This document shows, one piece after another, positions 37,333-49,336 of a stretch of 64,000 nucleotides of DNA. Source of the stretch: Linepithema humile (taxonomy: Eukaryota > Arthropoda > Insecta > Hymenoptera > Formicidae); NCBI RefSeq assembly GCF_040581485.1, contig NC_090133.1, positions 28,112,139-28,176,138 of the forward strand, read 5' to 3'. Each line of letters starts with the position of its first letter. Position 1 is the first letter of the stretch. Below the pieces are notes generated by a model. The model had not been told where the DNA came from, searched no databases, and was given only the letters and a program-made list of their open reading frames with translations. The translations under genes and the position numbers were made by a program.

Positions 37333-39988
37333 CTATTGGTCCGTTGTAGTCGTTGGGAGGGCGCTCGTGTCCCCGTTGCTACTCTCTACTATAAGCATCA
37401 CGGTCTCAGCCGCACCCCTCACACATTCCATCTGGTGGCTACCCCAATCCTTGCGTTGACAAAATGTGGAACAGTAGGGTGTGCGTCTGCATAAAGAGCA
37501 TTCCGCGAATGCTTCCCGATTGCAATTGGCACACTGAAATTCATTATTATTACTATTAATATTAATTACGAATATGGGATACATTTTTTCCAAATTATCA
37601 GAAAAACGCTTCATAACGCTAAATAACTTTTCTATTACAATTTTTCAATATTTTTGTATACGGAAATAATTTCAAACGCTATAGTTAAAAATTGCTATAA
37701 AAAAAGGAAGCAAAAAATCTTATCCTTGCAAATAAAAAACTAGGATATTTAATTGCACTGGTAAGAAAATATGGAACAAAAAATAAAAGCAAATGTCTCT
37801 ATATGTATATCTTTCTGCAGCACTCTTTCACCTTTTTATTATGTGTATCAGATGTCGGTTGTAATCCAACAGTTTCAATAACGTCCCCTCGTCCTCCGAG
37901 CTGCGCGACTAACGCCTGCTCTCGTCTTTGCTGCCTGCTCAACTCCTTCGTCTCTTCTAAAGTACGTTTAAATTCGTAAGCAAGCTTTATCATTTTGCTC
38001 GACATATCTTCCAATTTTTTGAAGATATCGTCGCCTTGGCCATTCTCCGTTTGATGCACGTTCTGCACGACCGTGTCCTGTTCCTGGGGTTGATGCACGA
38101 CCAGTCCATCTGTGGAGACAAACTGCGGCCAGACTTCCTTGTCCGGCACGACAATCTCGTCGCCGCTCTCTTCATTGTTACTGCCGTCGCGTGAATTCTC
38201 GAGTTTGTGTTTGCGCGTGGCAGGTTCTCCCTCAGATGGATCCCTGGTTCTTCTTCGACGCTTGTACGGGGTGAACAGTCGTACAGGTCCCGTCTGAGCA
38301 AGTCAACAGCATCATACAGTTATAAACTTAGAAGTGGAATTGACTTAAAATTTCTATATGTCCAAAAAGTAAAATTATTTGCACGCTACGTTGTAGTCAT
38401 AGTATCACATGATTTCGCTATCGTTTTACATTTATCGTGTACATAATAAAAACAAAACTACTCTCTTTTATTTAGTCTGCTTTGAAAGTAAAAAATTGAT
38501 TGTAATTTGTGTTTAAAACATTCCATCAAAATAAAGAAATTATTATAGAAATTGACAAATATTACATTTAAAAAATTTTGATTATACCATTAAGAATTTA
38601 GTTTTCCAATAATCATTAGCCTTTAGAAGAGATTGTATTTAAACAGTATATTTTGTTATCAATAATAATCTACTTACTGCGCTATCATCATCGCAACACG
38701 CCGCACACGTGCAGGATGTGGCATGAGGCTTTAAGATCTGTTCGTCGATGAGGGTTTGCAGACTTCTCCCGCCGAATCGAATACTCCGTTTCCAGTCTTT
38801 GCTAGACGCCCGTCCGCAAAGGGCCTCAAATTCGCTGGGCGTGTACCAATCTGACCCAAGTTTGATACATCGTCCCCTGCCACCTGATCCAAATCTGCTC
38901 TTATGCAATTCCGCATTCGTATTCTTACATCTGACCGGCAGAACTGCTAAATTTGCTGACTCAGACCAACTGTATATTGGCTGAGAGGTAGGTGTGGACA
39001 CGTGTATGTGCTCTGGTTCCGCTTCATCTGCACTATTCTGTATTACTATGTGGGTTGTCTTCAGCTCACCATTCCAACGCAGAGGATCTTCTTTTTCGTG
39101 ACGCGGTTCACAAATGAATCCATTGTCGACGCATAGCATCTGTTTGAACTGCCCCGACCCCGACAGCTGCTAATATGGTTTAAATTAAAATTATTATGGT
39201 TTAAATTACTTCTCAGTGTAGATATATATTACATTTAACCTATATTTAACCTGTCTCTAATATTGATCTCAAACTGACATGCTCTTTTACTTGTAAAAGA
39301 ATGTGTTTCTTGACCTAGAAAAAAATTGTGCTCACAGTGAAGCCAAATTCATAGCATAAAAGCATTGTATGATTAATAAAATGAAGTAATAAGCGAGTAA
39401 ATATAAGAAATTAGATCTCACACGAGAATATATACAGATTCATGTTACATATTGAAGTTGCATCACGGTTTAATCATCAAGATTAAAATTTATCCGCGAC
39501 AAATCGAACGAGTGCGTAACGTGGACGAAAGGACACGTGTTTTTACATTGTCATCTCGCATTGGACAGGCGCACTCCTACGCGTCATCGCGAATGATGGA
39601 TCGCATAAAGGAGGAAAAACACGCCACCGATTGTTCACGAAATTTTCTTCTAAAGGATCGTTAAGAACGTCTTTCTCGCGCGCGCCCGTGTATATTTATC
39701 GCAGCCCTACGAACGCACCTGCAGCTGATCCGAGGTGATGACGTTGAAGGTCGTGCCATTGGTGTTCGCTACGCCGATGATGTTCGCTACGCCAACAGGT
39801 AGAGAAACCGGCACACCGACTCCAGGCACACCTGATACACCCGGTACCGCAGTGACGCTCGCTGTAACCGCCACGGGATGCGCCTCGTGTTCGCTCGTCA
39901 GCGTGGCCGCCTCCTCGGTCTCGCTCGTCAACGGTTCGGACATGTCCGGTAGCACGGCGACACTTTCCGATGTTTGGTTCTCCTCCAT
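37333..39988 (-). CDS. Deaf1: DEAF1 transcription factor (SAND and MYND domains)
   Basis: DEAF1 is a nuclear DNA-binding regulator recognising TTCG-containing sites. Exons in transcript order: 39988-39719, 39169-38678, 38293-37832, 37533-37333, all joined in phase 0, 474 residues. The N-terminal exon is Val/Thr/Pro-rich (GVSGVPGVGVPVSLPVG). The SAND domain is in exon 2: CKNTNAELHKSRFGSGGRGR, IKLGSDWYTPSEFEALCGRA and the KDWKRSIRFGG motif that contacts DNA. Exon 3 begins with a basic run (PYKRRRRTRDP, TRKHKLE), a probable nuclear localisation signal, then a helical segment (MSSKMIKLAYEFKRTLEETK). The last exon is a MYND zinc finger, CANCNREAFAECSLCRR with CSTFCQRKDWGSHQMEC, used for protein contacts. 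I chose the ATG of MEENQTSE; an in-frame ATG upstream near 40132 (MQRYDAAS) would add 48 residues. Confidence 0.92.
38365..38580. repeat. Diverged copy of the UTP18 3'-flank repeat in a DEAF1 intron
   Basis: This stretch aligns in the same orientation with 35315-35550 (shared TTTACATTTATCGTGTACAT, GTATCACAT, ACAAAACT and a following AAATTATT-type tract). It is older and more diverged than the 32.2 kb copy, implying a dispersed repeat family. Confidence 0.5.
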
Positions 39989-40216
39989 TTCGGCTGTTCT
40001 CGCCTCGCCTCGCCGCACCTTCGTCACCTCGCCTCTTCGCCGCCGTACGTCGCACCGAGCCACCGACGCTTCATTCGTCACCACTCGGCAAGCCACTCGC
40101 ATGCGCATGCCCGACGCCGCGTCGTAGCGCTGCATGATTATTCGATTTATCGAATCTTGGAGCGACAAAAATTTTCGTCCCGGATAATATCTATAGTCCT
40201 TGAGCATATCTTTCAC

Positions 40217-42296
40217 TCTTCACGTTATTTTAAATTTTATAAGTATGTATATTTTATGTATTACATATTTTTAATTCGAAAGATTTTAAATGTTACAACC
40301 TAAATAACAATTCGTAAATAGGTTATCTGAATAAATTTATACCCAATAAATGTCAAAAATGTAAAATAAAATCTTTGAACATTAATTTCAAAAATCGTAA
40401 AATCGATAATATATTAATAATATTTGTGTAAAATATTTTTGCTTTTTGAATCGCATTAATTTCATTGCACGTAGCAGATCATAACAAATTACAGAATCAT
40501 GTATGCACGATACAAATTGCACAGCGGCCTGGTTACAAATAATTAAAAAATTGGAGATGATCGTTCCGAATCTCGGAAAGAAATATGACATTTATCCATC
40601 AGCGACTTGTCCGAAACGTCGATATTATAAAAGCGTGATTCTCTTGAATCACGGGATTGATTATGGCAGAGTCAGGTAAAAATTATCATCTAAAAGAGCG
40701 CTAATACAAATAATCAAATCCAAATAATAAAATATTATTAATATAATAATAATATAATATATAATTAGTAATATAATATACAATAATAATATAATAAACA
40801 ATAAATATATAATATATATATATTTTTTAGACCACATTTATATAATTTAATTTCTCAGTGATCTTTGTATTATTTCAGCAAATATTGTGAAATATGAACA
40901 TCAGAGAAGCCTCAACTCTTTTAAATAATAATGAATGGCAAACGATTGCTGTTGAAAATATCGGACAAATGTCAGGTAATAAAAAAAAAGTTAGAAATGG
41001 AAATTTTATATGTATTTATTCCGAATTTGTTATTTCTCATAAGCAGTTCGAGATCTATATGGGTCTAATCTACAAGAATCATGTCATGCGTTTTCGCAGC
41101 TTGATGCGTCAAACTATCAATTTCTAAATAGATCGCGGATTGATCAATTATCTGTCGATGTGAGAAACCGCCGAGAATCACGACGACGATGGAAACTTAG
41201 TAATTGCTTCCGGTGCACATCTGCAAGAGACGAGGTACGTGACTTTGCAAACTGCTATCTGAAAGATCTCGGACGCGTCAACTCTCAAAATGTATAAAAG
41301 AAGGCTAAACAATATGGCATACAATAATATGCAATGTACAAACTGTATGCAATAAGAACGATTTTTTTTTACGCATATTTCGGCAAAATTATTCTTTTTA
41401 CAAAGCTACATCTTTTTAGGCGCTGCTTATCAAAATTATATTTCTCAGAAGAATCATGTGCTAAGGATTTGTATTTATAAATGCAACGAAAAAATGATAT
41501 ATTGCAGTAGCTTAAAGAAAATTATTTGATATGTGCGTTGTCAAATTCGTTAGAAGTTTTATTTTTCTTATGTGTTCTGGTACTTTTTCTGATCATTTCA
41601 ATCTTGCATTCTTTATACTCTCTGAACAACTCAGTTTCGTCTCTTTTGCCGCGCTTGCTCGCGATCACATACAGCTCGTAATATTTTATTCCTTTTCGTG
41701 CGTCTCATTCGTCGTTGATAACATTCACGGACTTTCTCAAAAGACAAAAGCAATGTCTCAGTGTCCTCGCGCACATGAAGTACATAAACAAATACACATT
41801 TATCGTTTCATATCGATCGGGATCGTCGTTTAGAATATTCTCTGCAATACATTTTGTACACTCAAAAAAATGATGTTGCAATAATAGCTAAAATTTTCTA
41901 GGTGTAAAAAATTAACTAAAACAGACAAATGATTAGCAACTGTTGTGATATTGCATATGTAATTACTTAATCAGTTTAGATGACAGAAACAGAATATATA
42001 TCTGTATTGTTTGTGAACTTTAAAAAGAAAGTTTCTCTAAAGCGCCTATCTATATAAGATCAATCACGTGTTAGATCATGCAATGAATAACATTTAGCAA
42101 TGGTACCTAAATTTTTCAGAAGCTATTGCTAGAACATTACTGCTATAAATTCTATATGTGACAAACAATGTTTTCACAGATACGAAAAATAGCGATACAT
42201 TCTTGTTGCGATATCTAGAAATCTAACTACATCAGCGAAATATTTTTTTGAGTGTATAGTATTATAAGTAATATTAATTGAGACAAAATCATTTAT
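40217..42296. other. Gap between DEAF1 and the LITAF gene, with possible 5' exons
   Basis: The divergent genes share this space as promoter region. Short frames beginning MAES (about 40663) and MNIREASTLLNNNEW (40894, with a GTAATA donor near 40977) could be 5' exons of a transcript, but neither joins in frame to the LITAF exon, so I do not include them. The stretch 40720-40840 is a simple ATAATAT repeat. The right end is filled by a MITE-like element (41859-42254). Confidence 0.5.
41859..42254. mobile_element. MITE with CACTCAAAAAAAT ends and TA target duplication
   Basis: CACTCAAAAAAAT at the left end has its exact reverse complement at the right end, and both ends are bordered by TA. The 396-base interior has no coding capacity. 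TA duplication and short inverted ends fit a Tc1/mariner-type nonautonomous element. It ends 42 bases before the first ATG of the LITAF gene. Confidence 0.65.
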
Positions 42297-43507
42297 ATGC
42301 CGCAGGATATTCCTTCCTCAAGAGGTGCACCGCCCACATACTCTTCTATATTCAACGGTTCGACGTCCAATGAACTCACTTTTCCAATAACTGATCGATC
42401 GTCCATTATCATGGCGAGAATTCCGCCGCCCACTTACGTTCAAGCTCAGGAGATGAGTCTCGCGGAATCGTCGAGGAATCCGTTGGTTTCTCTACCTTGT
42501 ACAACAGTCTTAAAGTTTCTTAGCAATTAGTCTGGAAAGATTTCTCTTAAATCGGCATATTTATTTAAAATTCGAATGGAATCCATTTATTTTCCAAAAA
42601 TACTTGTTTCATTTTTAAAATTATGAGTCACATGACAATTAATTTACGAATGATTCGGAGATTATCAAATGCTGTGCAAATACATGTTCAATTTGTCATT
42701 CTTGTTCTATTGAAAAATTCAAGCTCATGCTAAGTAAATGATTTAATCTCATACTGAGATGGTAATGAGACATGAAATCACCAATTTAACGTTTCTCTTT
42801 GTAAAATTTACCCGATAACAATCGACTCGCGCGATAACTTGCAAACAGTTTTGAGATAATTAACAAAATTGCAATGTAATATAATTGTTTTCAGCGATAA
42901 ACAACTGGTCACGAGTACCTGCAGCCGCGATATGTCCTCGATGCGAAGCACTCATTATCACTGTTGTCGTAATACGTCGGTCTACGATCTCTCACATCGC
43001 AGCGTTAACGCTCTTTCTGTTCGGGTACGTACGTGAAAATGACAAGTAATATTTTATTGCAACATCAACATTTGCAACATAACATTCAATATAATCTTAA
43101 GCCGATAGTTTTGTAAGAATCGTAGAGCTTTATTAGATTTTACTATTTTCTTAATCGAGAGACGCACGATCGCGTCTCGCGCCAGCTTTTTTGCTGTCTG
43201 AAAGAAGAATAATATTCCGTATTTTTTTTTTTTTTAGGAATCAAGGTTTTAAGAAAATCATAAAATACGATAGTTGATATGCTTGCAATTATTACTAGCG
43301 GTTTATTAAATCGATGGCATTCTAGGTAATGCAAAAAATTACGTTACGGACTGGCGGAGAGTTAAAGAATGGCGCGCTATTGTCCGATTTCTGCGTCGTA
43401 GGTGTTGGCCATGTTGCATGATTCCTTACTGCGTTGACTCTTGCAATAATGTGGACCACCACTGTCCTATCTGCCGCGTGCATCTCGGAACGTACACATC
43501 ACGATGA
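42297..43507 (+). CDS. LITAF-domain membrane protein with PPxY motifs
   Basis: LITAF (SIMPLE)-type proteins sit on the cytosolic face of late endosomes and bind ESCRT and NEDD4-family ligases. Exons 42297-42498, 42895-43024 and 43402-43507 join in phase (1, then 2) to 145 residues. The N-terminal half is Pro/Ser-rich with two WW-binding PPxY motifs (APPTYSS, PPPTYVQ). The LITAF domain is split over exons 2 and 3: CPRCEALIITVVV supplies the first CxxC, ISHIAALTLFLFGCWPCCM the hydrophobic in-plane helix, and VDHHCPICRVHLG the closing HxCxxC. Length and zinc-ligand spacing match the family. The ATG at 42297 was chosen because it opens the frame; a splice acceptor-like CAG overlaps it, so upstream coding cannot be excluded. 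Separate insect members of the family are numerous, so no symbol is given. Confidence 0.85.
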
Positions 43508-44185
43508 CAAATGACGAGCGGTGGAATAATTTAGAAAAGCGGCAGCGCGCACGAGCAACGACGGCAGCGGCGGCTTTCTCATTTAACGGTAGGTCTGTCT
43601 GGTCCCTCAATTGTGTCCCTTTTCTCCGTCACTTTATCACTTGAATCTTAGTGACGAAATCCATTTTTTGTGAGCAACTTTCCAAACCCGTCTCGCGAGG
43701 GTTTCGCGTTTTCACGCCTCTTATTCAACGGCGTCCAATCATAATTGTAGCGATCTGCGAGAAAGCGAGGCGCTTATCGCGACTCAGGAGACAAAAACAA
43801 TACTATCAATCATGGCATCAATTAAATTTCTCGCGACTTTCCCTAAAATCTTCATGTGCAGGCGAACACCTAAGCGCGACGACTCGATTGTACGCTGCAA
43901 TTTGCTGCATGGTTTGCAGACCGTGTAAATAGTGTCTCTGGGTATATTAGACTTGACACCTCGGAATCGCAGGAGTGAGTCGACGTCTCGTTCGGTAAAA
44001 TGCGCGGACCTCCTGCGACAATTCCTGTAACATCGCGACTGACGAACGAAATTTATGTTGAGAATTCTATGTTCAGAAAGTTCAATAAAGGAACGACAGT
44101 GTATTTGCAATATAATAGCAGTGAGTAAATTTTTTTCAACGTCGCTTCATGAACACATCGAAACTCCACATCGCGAATTCTTAAG
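43508..44185. other. Gap between LITAF and CUB genes
   Basis: Nothing recognised beyond the 3' flank of the LITAF gene and the probable promoter of the CUB gene. Open frames on both strands have no splice or family support. Confidence 0.6.
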
Positions 44186-46680
44186 ATGGCCGAGAAACGA
44201 TCGTTAATCGCGCTTCTGATATGCTGCGTTACGCTTCACATCTGCGCCGATGCCTGGAATACTCGCGGCAGGCATCGAATCGGAGATAGAAGACGATTGT
44301 GGCAAATAAATGATAACAGCGGTCCCGGCGTTTCGTTTCAAAACACGAGACGTAATTGGGAATTACAAAACAACAATCGGACTCAAGCCGTTCGAGAGAA
44401 AAGACGTAAGTAAAAATGTTGAGTAAAATATATGACACGCAAAGAGAAATTAAATCATAGAAATAAATTTTCCATCATTATTTTTATTTACTTACTAAAA
44501 TAAAAGAGATAACAGAATCGTTGCAGCAAAAGGTTAAATTAAAAATATATTCTACATAAATATAAAATACGTTTGTGACGAAAAATATTAAATTTATTCA
44601 AGTTATATAAGATTATTTATTGCATTACTGTGTGCAGTCTTCTCACTATTCACATTGGTAAAGTTCGACAACAACATCTGTGGCGGATTAAACGGCGAGA
44701 ATGGCACGTGCGTCGCAGCGGCAGAATGCGCGCAGCGTGGCGGTGTTTCCAGCGGCGTTTGCGCGAACGGCTATGGGGTTTGTTGTATAGGTAGATATGA
44801 ACGTTTGAATACTTTACAGAAGAATCTCCACGATTTATTTAGCGTACGAAAATTACTAAATATTTCTGAAATGTCAGTTGTTGCACTAAACTGATGATTT
44901 GAAACGTTCAACATCTTTCACACCGACAGCTTAGATATTCTTGTAGCTTAATCAAAATTTTTCGATTTATTTTCCCTTCACTTCCGCCAGTCACGGTGTC
45001 CTGCGGAGGTACGACCGCCGATAACAATACATATTTTGTCAATCCAAATTATCCGTCCGCCTTCGACGGTATGGAATCCTGTCAAGTGACGCTGATAAAG
45101 TCACATCCAGACGTGTGCCAGTATCGGTACGTTTTTAAACATTTTCGAAACTTTTAATTGCTAGAAATTTACAAAAACACTTGCATTTAATTGCCGCTGA
45201 TGGATTGCAGATTGGACTTTACACAATTCAGTATCAGAGGCCCGGAAACGACGAACAACGTTTGCACTTACGACCAATTTATCGTTTCCGGCGGCAACCC
45301 AGTGCCGACAATATGCGGTAACAATAACGGAAATCACAGTGAGTATTAAACAAAATAGAGAGATTATTTTATCCTTCTTTATCGATACTTTATTTCATTT
45401 ATATTTTACATTACTTTTATTCTCGCTACAAATTGTTCAATTAAAGCGCTTCGTATCTGCAATTGTGCGTCAATAATCTTGTTTCTTTTTTCATTTTTTG
45501 TTGGATAAAAATTGGGATTGATTTTAAATAAATTGATAAATAAATACTTTTTACAGTGTACGTAGATACAGGCGTCGGACAAACCAATCCGATTACTCTG
45601 ACTTTCGTAACGAGCGGCAGCTCGTTTCCGCGTTCGTGGAAAGTCCGTGTCTCGCAAATACAATGCAGCACGATTTATCGTGCCGAAGAGGGATGCCTCC
45701 AATACTTCACCGGGGTTTCTGGCCAGATAAAGTCCTTTAACTATGAACCTACGACTGGATTGCAATTATCAAATCAAGATTACAGTATATGCATCAGGAT
45801 GGAGAGAAACTTCTGCGGGATTCAATACATGGCGTGCTCCGATGACAGTAAGAAAGAAAAATATACAATAATATACACAAAAACGGAGAAAAAAAAAATA
45901 TATTTACACAATTGAAGCTTTGATAAGAATTCTTGTCAATCGCAAGACGCACAAACAACTTTTCTTTTAAATCTATTTTTATATTGAAAACAAAATGTGC
46001 GTAATATATAATTGAAAGAAATATTTTAATGATTTTATATAATTTCCATCTGTGTTTGAAGCGTTAATATTTTTTCGCGTGATTCGTTCACAGCTCAAGG
46101 GATGATGATCCCGCCTGCTCCGGCGGGTCCAGCGGGTCAAATAATGCGCAGCAACGCGTTCACGTTGACGGGAAATACGCAGAACACACAAATCGCGTCG
46201 ATGACGGGAACGTCTTGTTTGACCGATTGGCTATCGATACCGTGTGCTACGAATCTGGGCCGGATGCCCACAGCACCGCTAATGTGCGTCGATCGATTAT
46301 GCGGCGGCACTTTCAATTCAGAAGCCCAAAACTTGAACGGGTCATCTGTTATCAGTGAGTATTTTTTTGTTACTCTTTTGAATTTTTTGATGTGTAAAAT
46401 GGTGCGTAATTTGTCACAAAGAGCTACAAACATTTACAAACTGTTAAAAAAAAAATAAAACGTCTATTATTGTGTATTTAATATTCATCCGCACATTTAA
46501 TAAATAAATAAATTTGTATTGATCATTTTATATACGAATTTCTTCAATCTTTTTTCAGGCACTGTGAAGCCGTTCAGGTTGATTTTTCACACGGACAGCA
46601 CTGAAGCACCTGGCGATGTCGGGAACAGAGGTTTTTGTTTGAATTACGTGCAACAACCGTGCACGACAAAATTAAGATAA
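44186..46680 (+). CDS. Secreted cysteine-rich CUB-domain protein, function unknown
   Basis: Exons 44186-44405, 44638-44790, 44991-45126, 45211-45338, 45557-45847, 46094-46354 and 46559-46680 join in phase to 436 residues. The start gives a signal peptide (MAEKRSLIALLICCVTLHIC). After a basic Asn/Arg-rich linker comes a compact cysteine module (NICGGLNGENGTCVAAAEC, GGVSSGVCANGYGVCC). A CUB domain begins near residue 125 (VSCGGTTADNNTYFVNPNYP, MESCQVTLIKSHPDVCQYRL, CTYDQFIVSG). A second cysteine-containing beta-rich half follows (CLQYFTGVSGQIKSFNY, YSICIRMERNFCGIQYMAC) and looks like another CUB-related unit. Such proteins are common in insects, secreted and mostly uncharacterised; I cannot assign a ligand. 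No protease domain is present. The uniform phase-1 introns (five of six) are typical of extracellular modular genes. Confidence 0.85.
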
Positions 46681-49336
46681 GTTGTTTGATAAATCGTTAA
46701 GTACAATTTGTAGGATTAAAACGGAAGACAGTAGGTTTGCGGAATCCCAACTTTTATTTCGAAATTTTTAACACACATATTTTTCCTTAAATGTATAACG
46801 ACATAACAAACGCGCTTAAACAACTGATGGATTTATTTTTATGAAGAGATTGCGTGCCGTTATATAAATCAAAAAGTGCTCGTCCTCTCAACAAATATTC
46901 TTTTTATTAAAATGTATCGCATACATTCTTACAGATCGAAGAATAATCTAAAAGGAAGGGGGAATTACATTTTTTCGAATCTTCAATATTTGCATAGAGA
47001 GAACCGATGATGAAATGTATTAACTGATAAACTATCAATTAAGAATCATAAAAAAGAACGATAGAGAATATATATATATCGTTTTTAATAATCAGAAAAA
47101 TAATCGTGCTGGTAAATGTGTGTTTAGTTGATTAACTGTACAGACTAAGCGGTAGAACATTACGATTAGAACATTTATAATATTCACAAACTTTGCGTAG
47201 TTGACGTCTACAAATCGGTAGACTGATTAGAGAGAATATAATGTAATTTAAATCAACGCTACAGACGAACGTGTGTATATGCATTAATGCAACAAAAAGC
47301 AGAGAGGTAGCTTTCTCACTCTTCGAAAATGAAAAGCCTCAGTGATATTTGAGAATGATCGTAGAATGACAGTATACGTACATGTGTATGTATAAGTACG
47401 TGTGGGAGATGCATTGGACAACACTATTATATTATATATAGTGATTCATAAAAATAAGCAAAATATTTAAAAAAAAAAATATTTTCAAGTATAATGAAAA
47501 AAAGAAAGAAGAGAACAAATATTTTATATATAAAAGAACGGAAACAAGTCTTTTATAATATATTACCGCAAGGATATAGATATTCCTTCTAGATTGAAAA
47601 GATAATAGACATTTAAAGTTTTTTGAAATTTTCAAGAAAACAAAATTTCGTGAATCACTGTGTATGTAGATACTAGATGGCGGAAACAGCGCTGAATCCA
47701 CTGATTATCGTCGCATAATCGTATCGCGACAATATATCTTATTGCAACCATCTCTGATTATTATTTATACATATTATGGATCGAAACGGTCTTTATATCT
47801 TAATGCGAAGTAAGTACCGTCGCTCGCATTCGCAATTATGTACGCGGAAGTGAGACAACGGCCAGCTCACTTTATTTAAAAGAGTATGAAGATAAATGAG
47901 CTGACCTCATTCTACAATCTAACAGCCATCACAGTTATAATGAGAATTTTTGTTAAAAGTCTTTTAAAACGACGCAATAGGTCTCCCGCGTCGCTTACAT
48001 CGATTCGCGTCTGCCTCTTCGAACAATTAGAGCTAAAAATGTGAAAACTTGATCCCCCTTGCAATGATTTTTCTCGAGTATGAAAAATATTTACATAACA
48101 CAGATAAATAAATCAGATCTTTTTGGAATATGCAAAGAAAAAATATTGTTACATGTCAACGCGCATGTATCCTTCGATAATTTCACGTTCTTTTCACGTT
48201 CTTGTGTGCTTTTTTTTAACGAATATGCATTACTTCACTTTTCGTTTTACAATATTTTTCAATACTTCACGAAATAAATAATACTGAACGTACTCTCGAG
48301 ATTATTTATACGTAATTAATTGTTTTTTTTTTTTTTTTTTTTTTTATATTTTCTTTTTATATAAGTAGATATCGTAGAAATATTAAAGCGCAAATACTAT
48401 AGTGATCGATTAAACAATGTATAAATATCGCGCTAGCAAGAGTTACCGATATTGGACCAAGCAATCGTTACAGGCCGTTAAGGTACAATTATTTTTCTAG
48501 TGATTGTAAAATCAATTACTCTTACATTATCAAGAAACGTATTAAAGACTAAATATTTGACTTGATGAAATGTAATGTAATACCATAAAGAAAAGAAATT
48601 CGCCGTCGTTGTCGATTGTTAATTGATAACAGTTTAATGTTGCCGCGTGTCATAAAATTGACGAGATAGAAAAAATTATTTTTTAACATTTATCGAGTAA
48701 TTAGTGTGCAAAATAAATTTTTTTCGTATCAACCACTCGATCGATTGACATCGATCGCGTCTCGTACGCGTTCTGGCGTTAGTGGCAGTGCAAGATCTGT
48801 ATGTAAGCGAATTATTAATCAGTTTTTTTTTAACTATTTTATATATATTGTTTTTCAATTTAAATCTAATTATAAATTTATCTTGACGTGAAATCATCGT
48901 CGCGCCAAAAATGGACCAAATGTGCAATTGATAAATCGTTAAATCACGTTTTACGAATGTATATTATTCTTCACAGTACACAACAGTATAAAATAACTTT
49001 GTAAGATTTTCCAAAAATATGTGTTTCAGTCTGCGTCGCGTACGATCTTCCGAGTTTGAGAACCCGCGCGACAAAATCACGTGTCGCAAGTGTTCTTCTC
49101 TAAGTAACTCTACGAGTTTACAGCCTGTCGAAATCGAGATTGTCAGCGGTTTTGGTCGAATATTGGCAACTCCGTGAAGTCGAAATGTAGGTATGTAATA
49201 TGCAAGCGTGTTAAATATACGAATAAAAATCGTCAAACAAAACTCTTCATCCCTCGGAGAACCTCGGGGAACCGTCAATTTTTTTTTTTTTCCTGTATTA
49301 TTACGTGCCGCGAACGCACGACGCCCCAATGCGCGA
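46681..49336. other. Convergent gap between CUB and stomatin genes
   Basis: No gene recognised. It is AT-rich with a poly-T run at 48324-48345 and short TA runs (about 47070). The two flanking genes point towards each other, so both 3' UTRs lie here. Confidence 0.6.

Noticed and set aside
40663..41127. Possible coding exons MAES and MNIREASTLLNN upstream of the LITAF gene
   Set aside because: Their donors leave phase 1, which gives a stop or wrong frame when joined to the 42297 exon; they may be untranslated exons at most.
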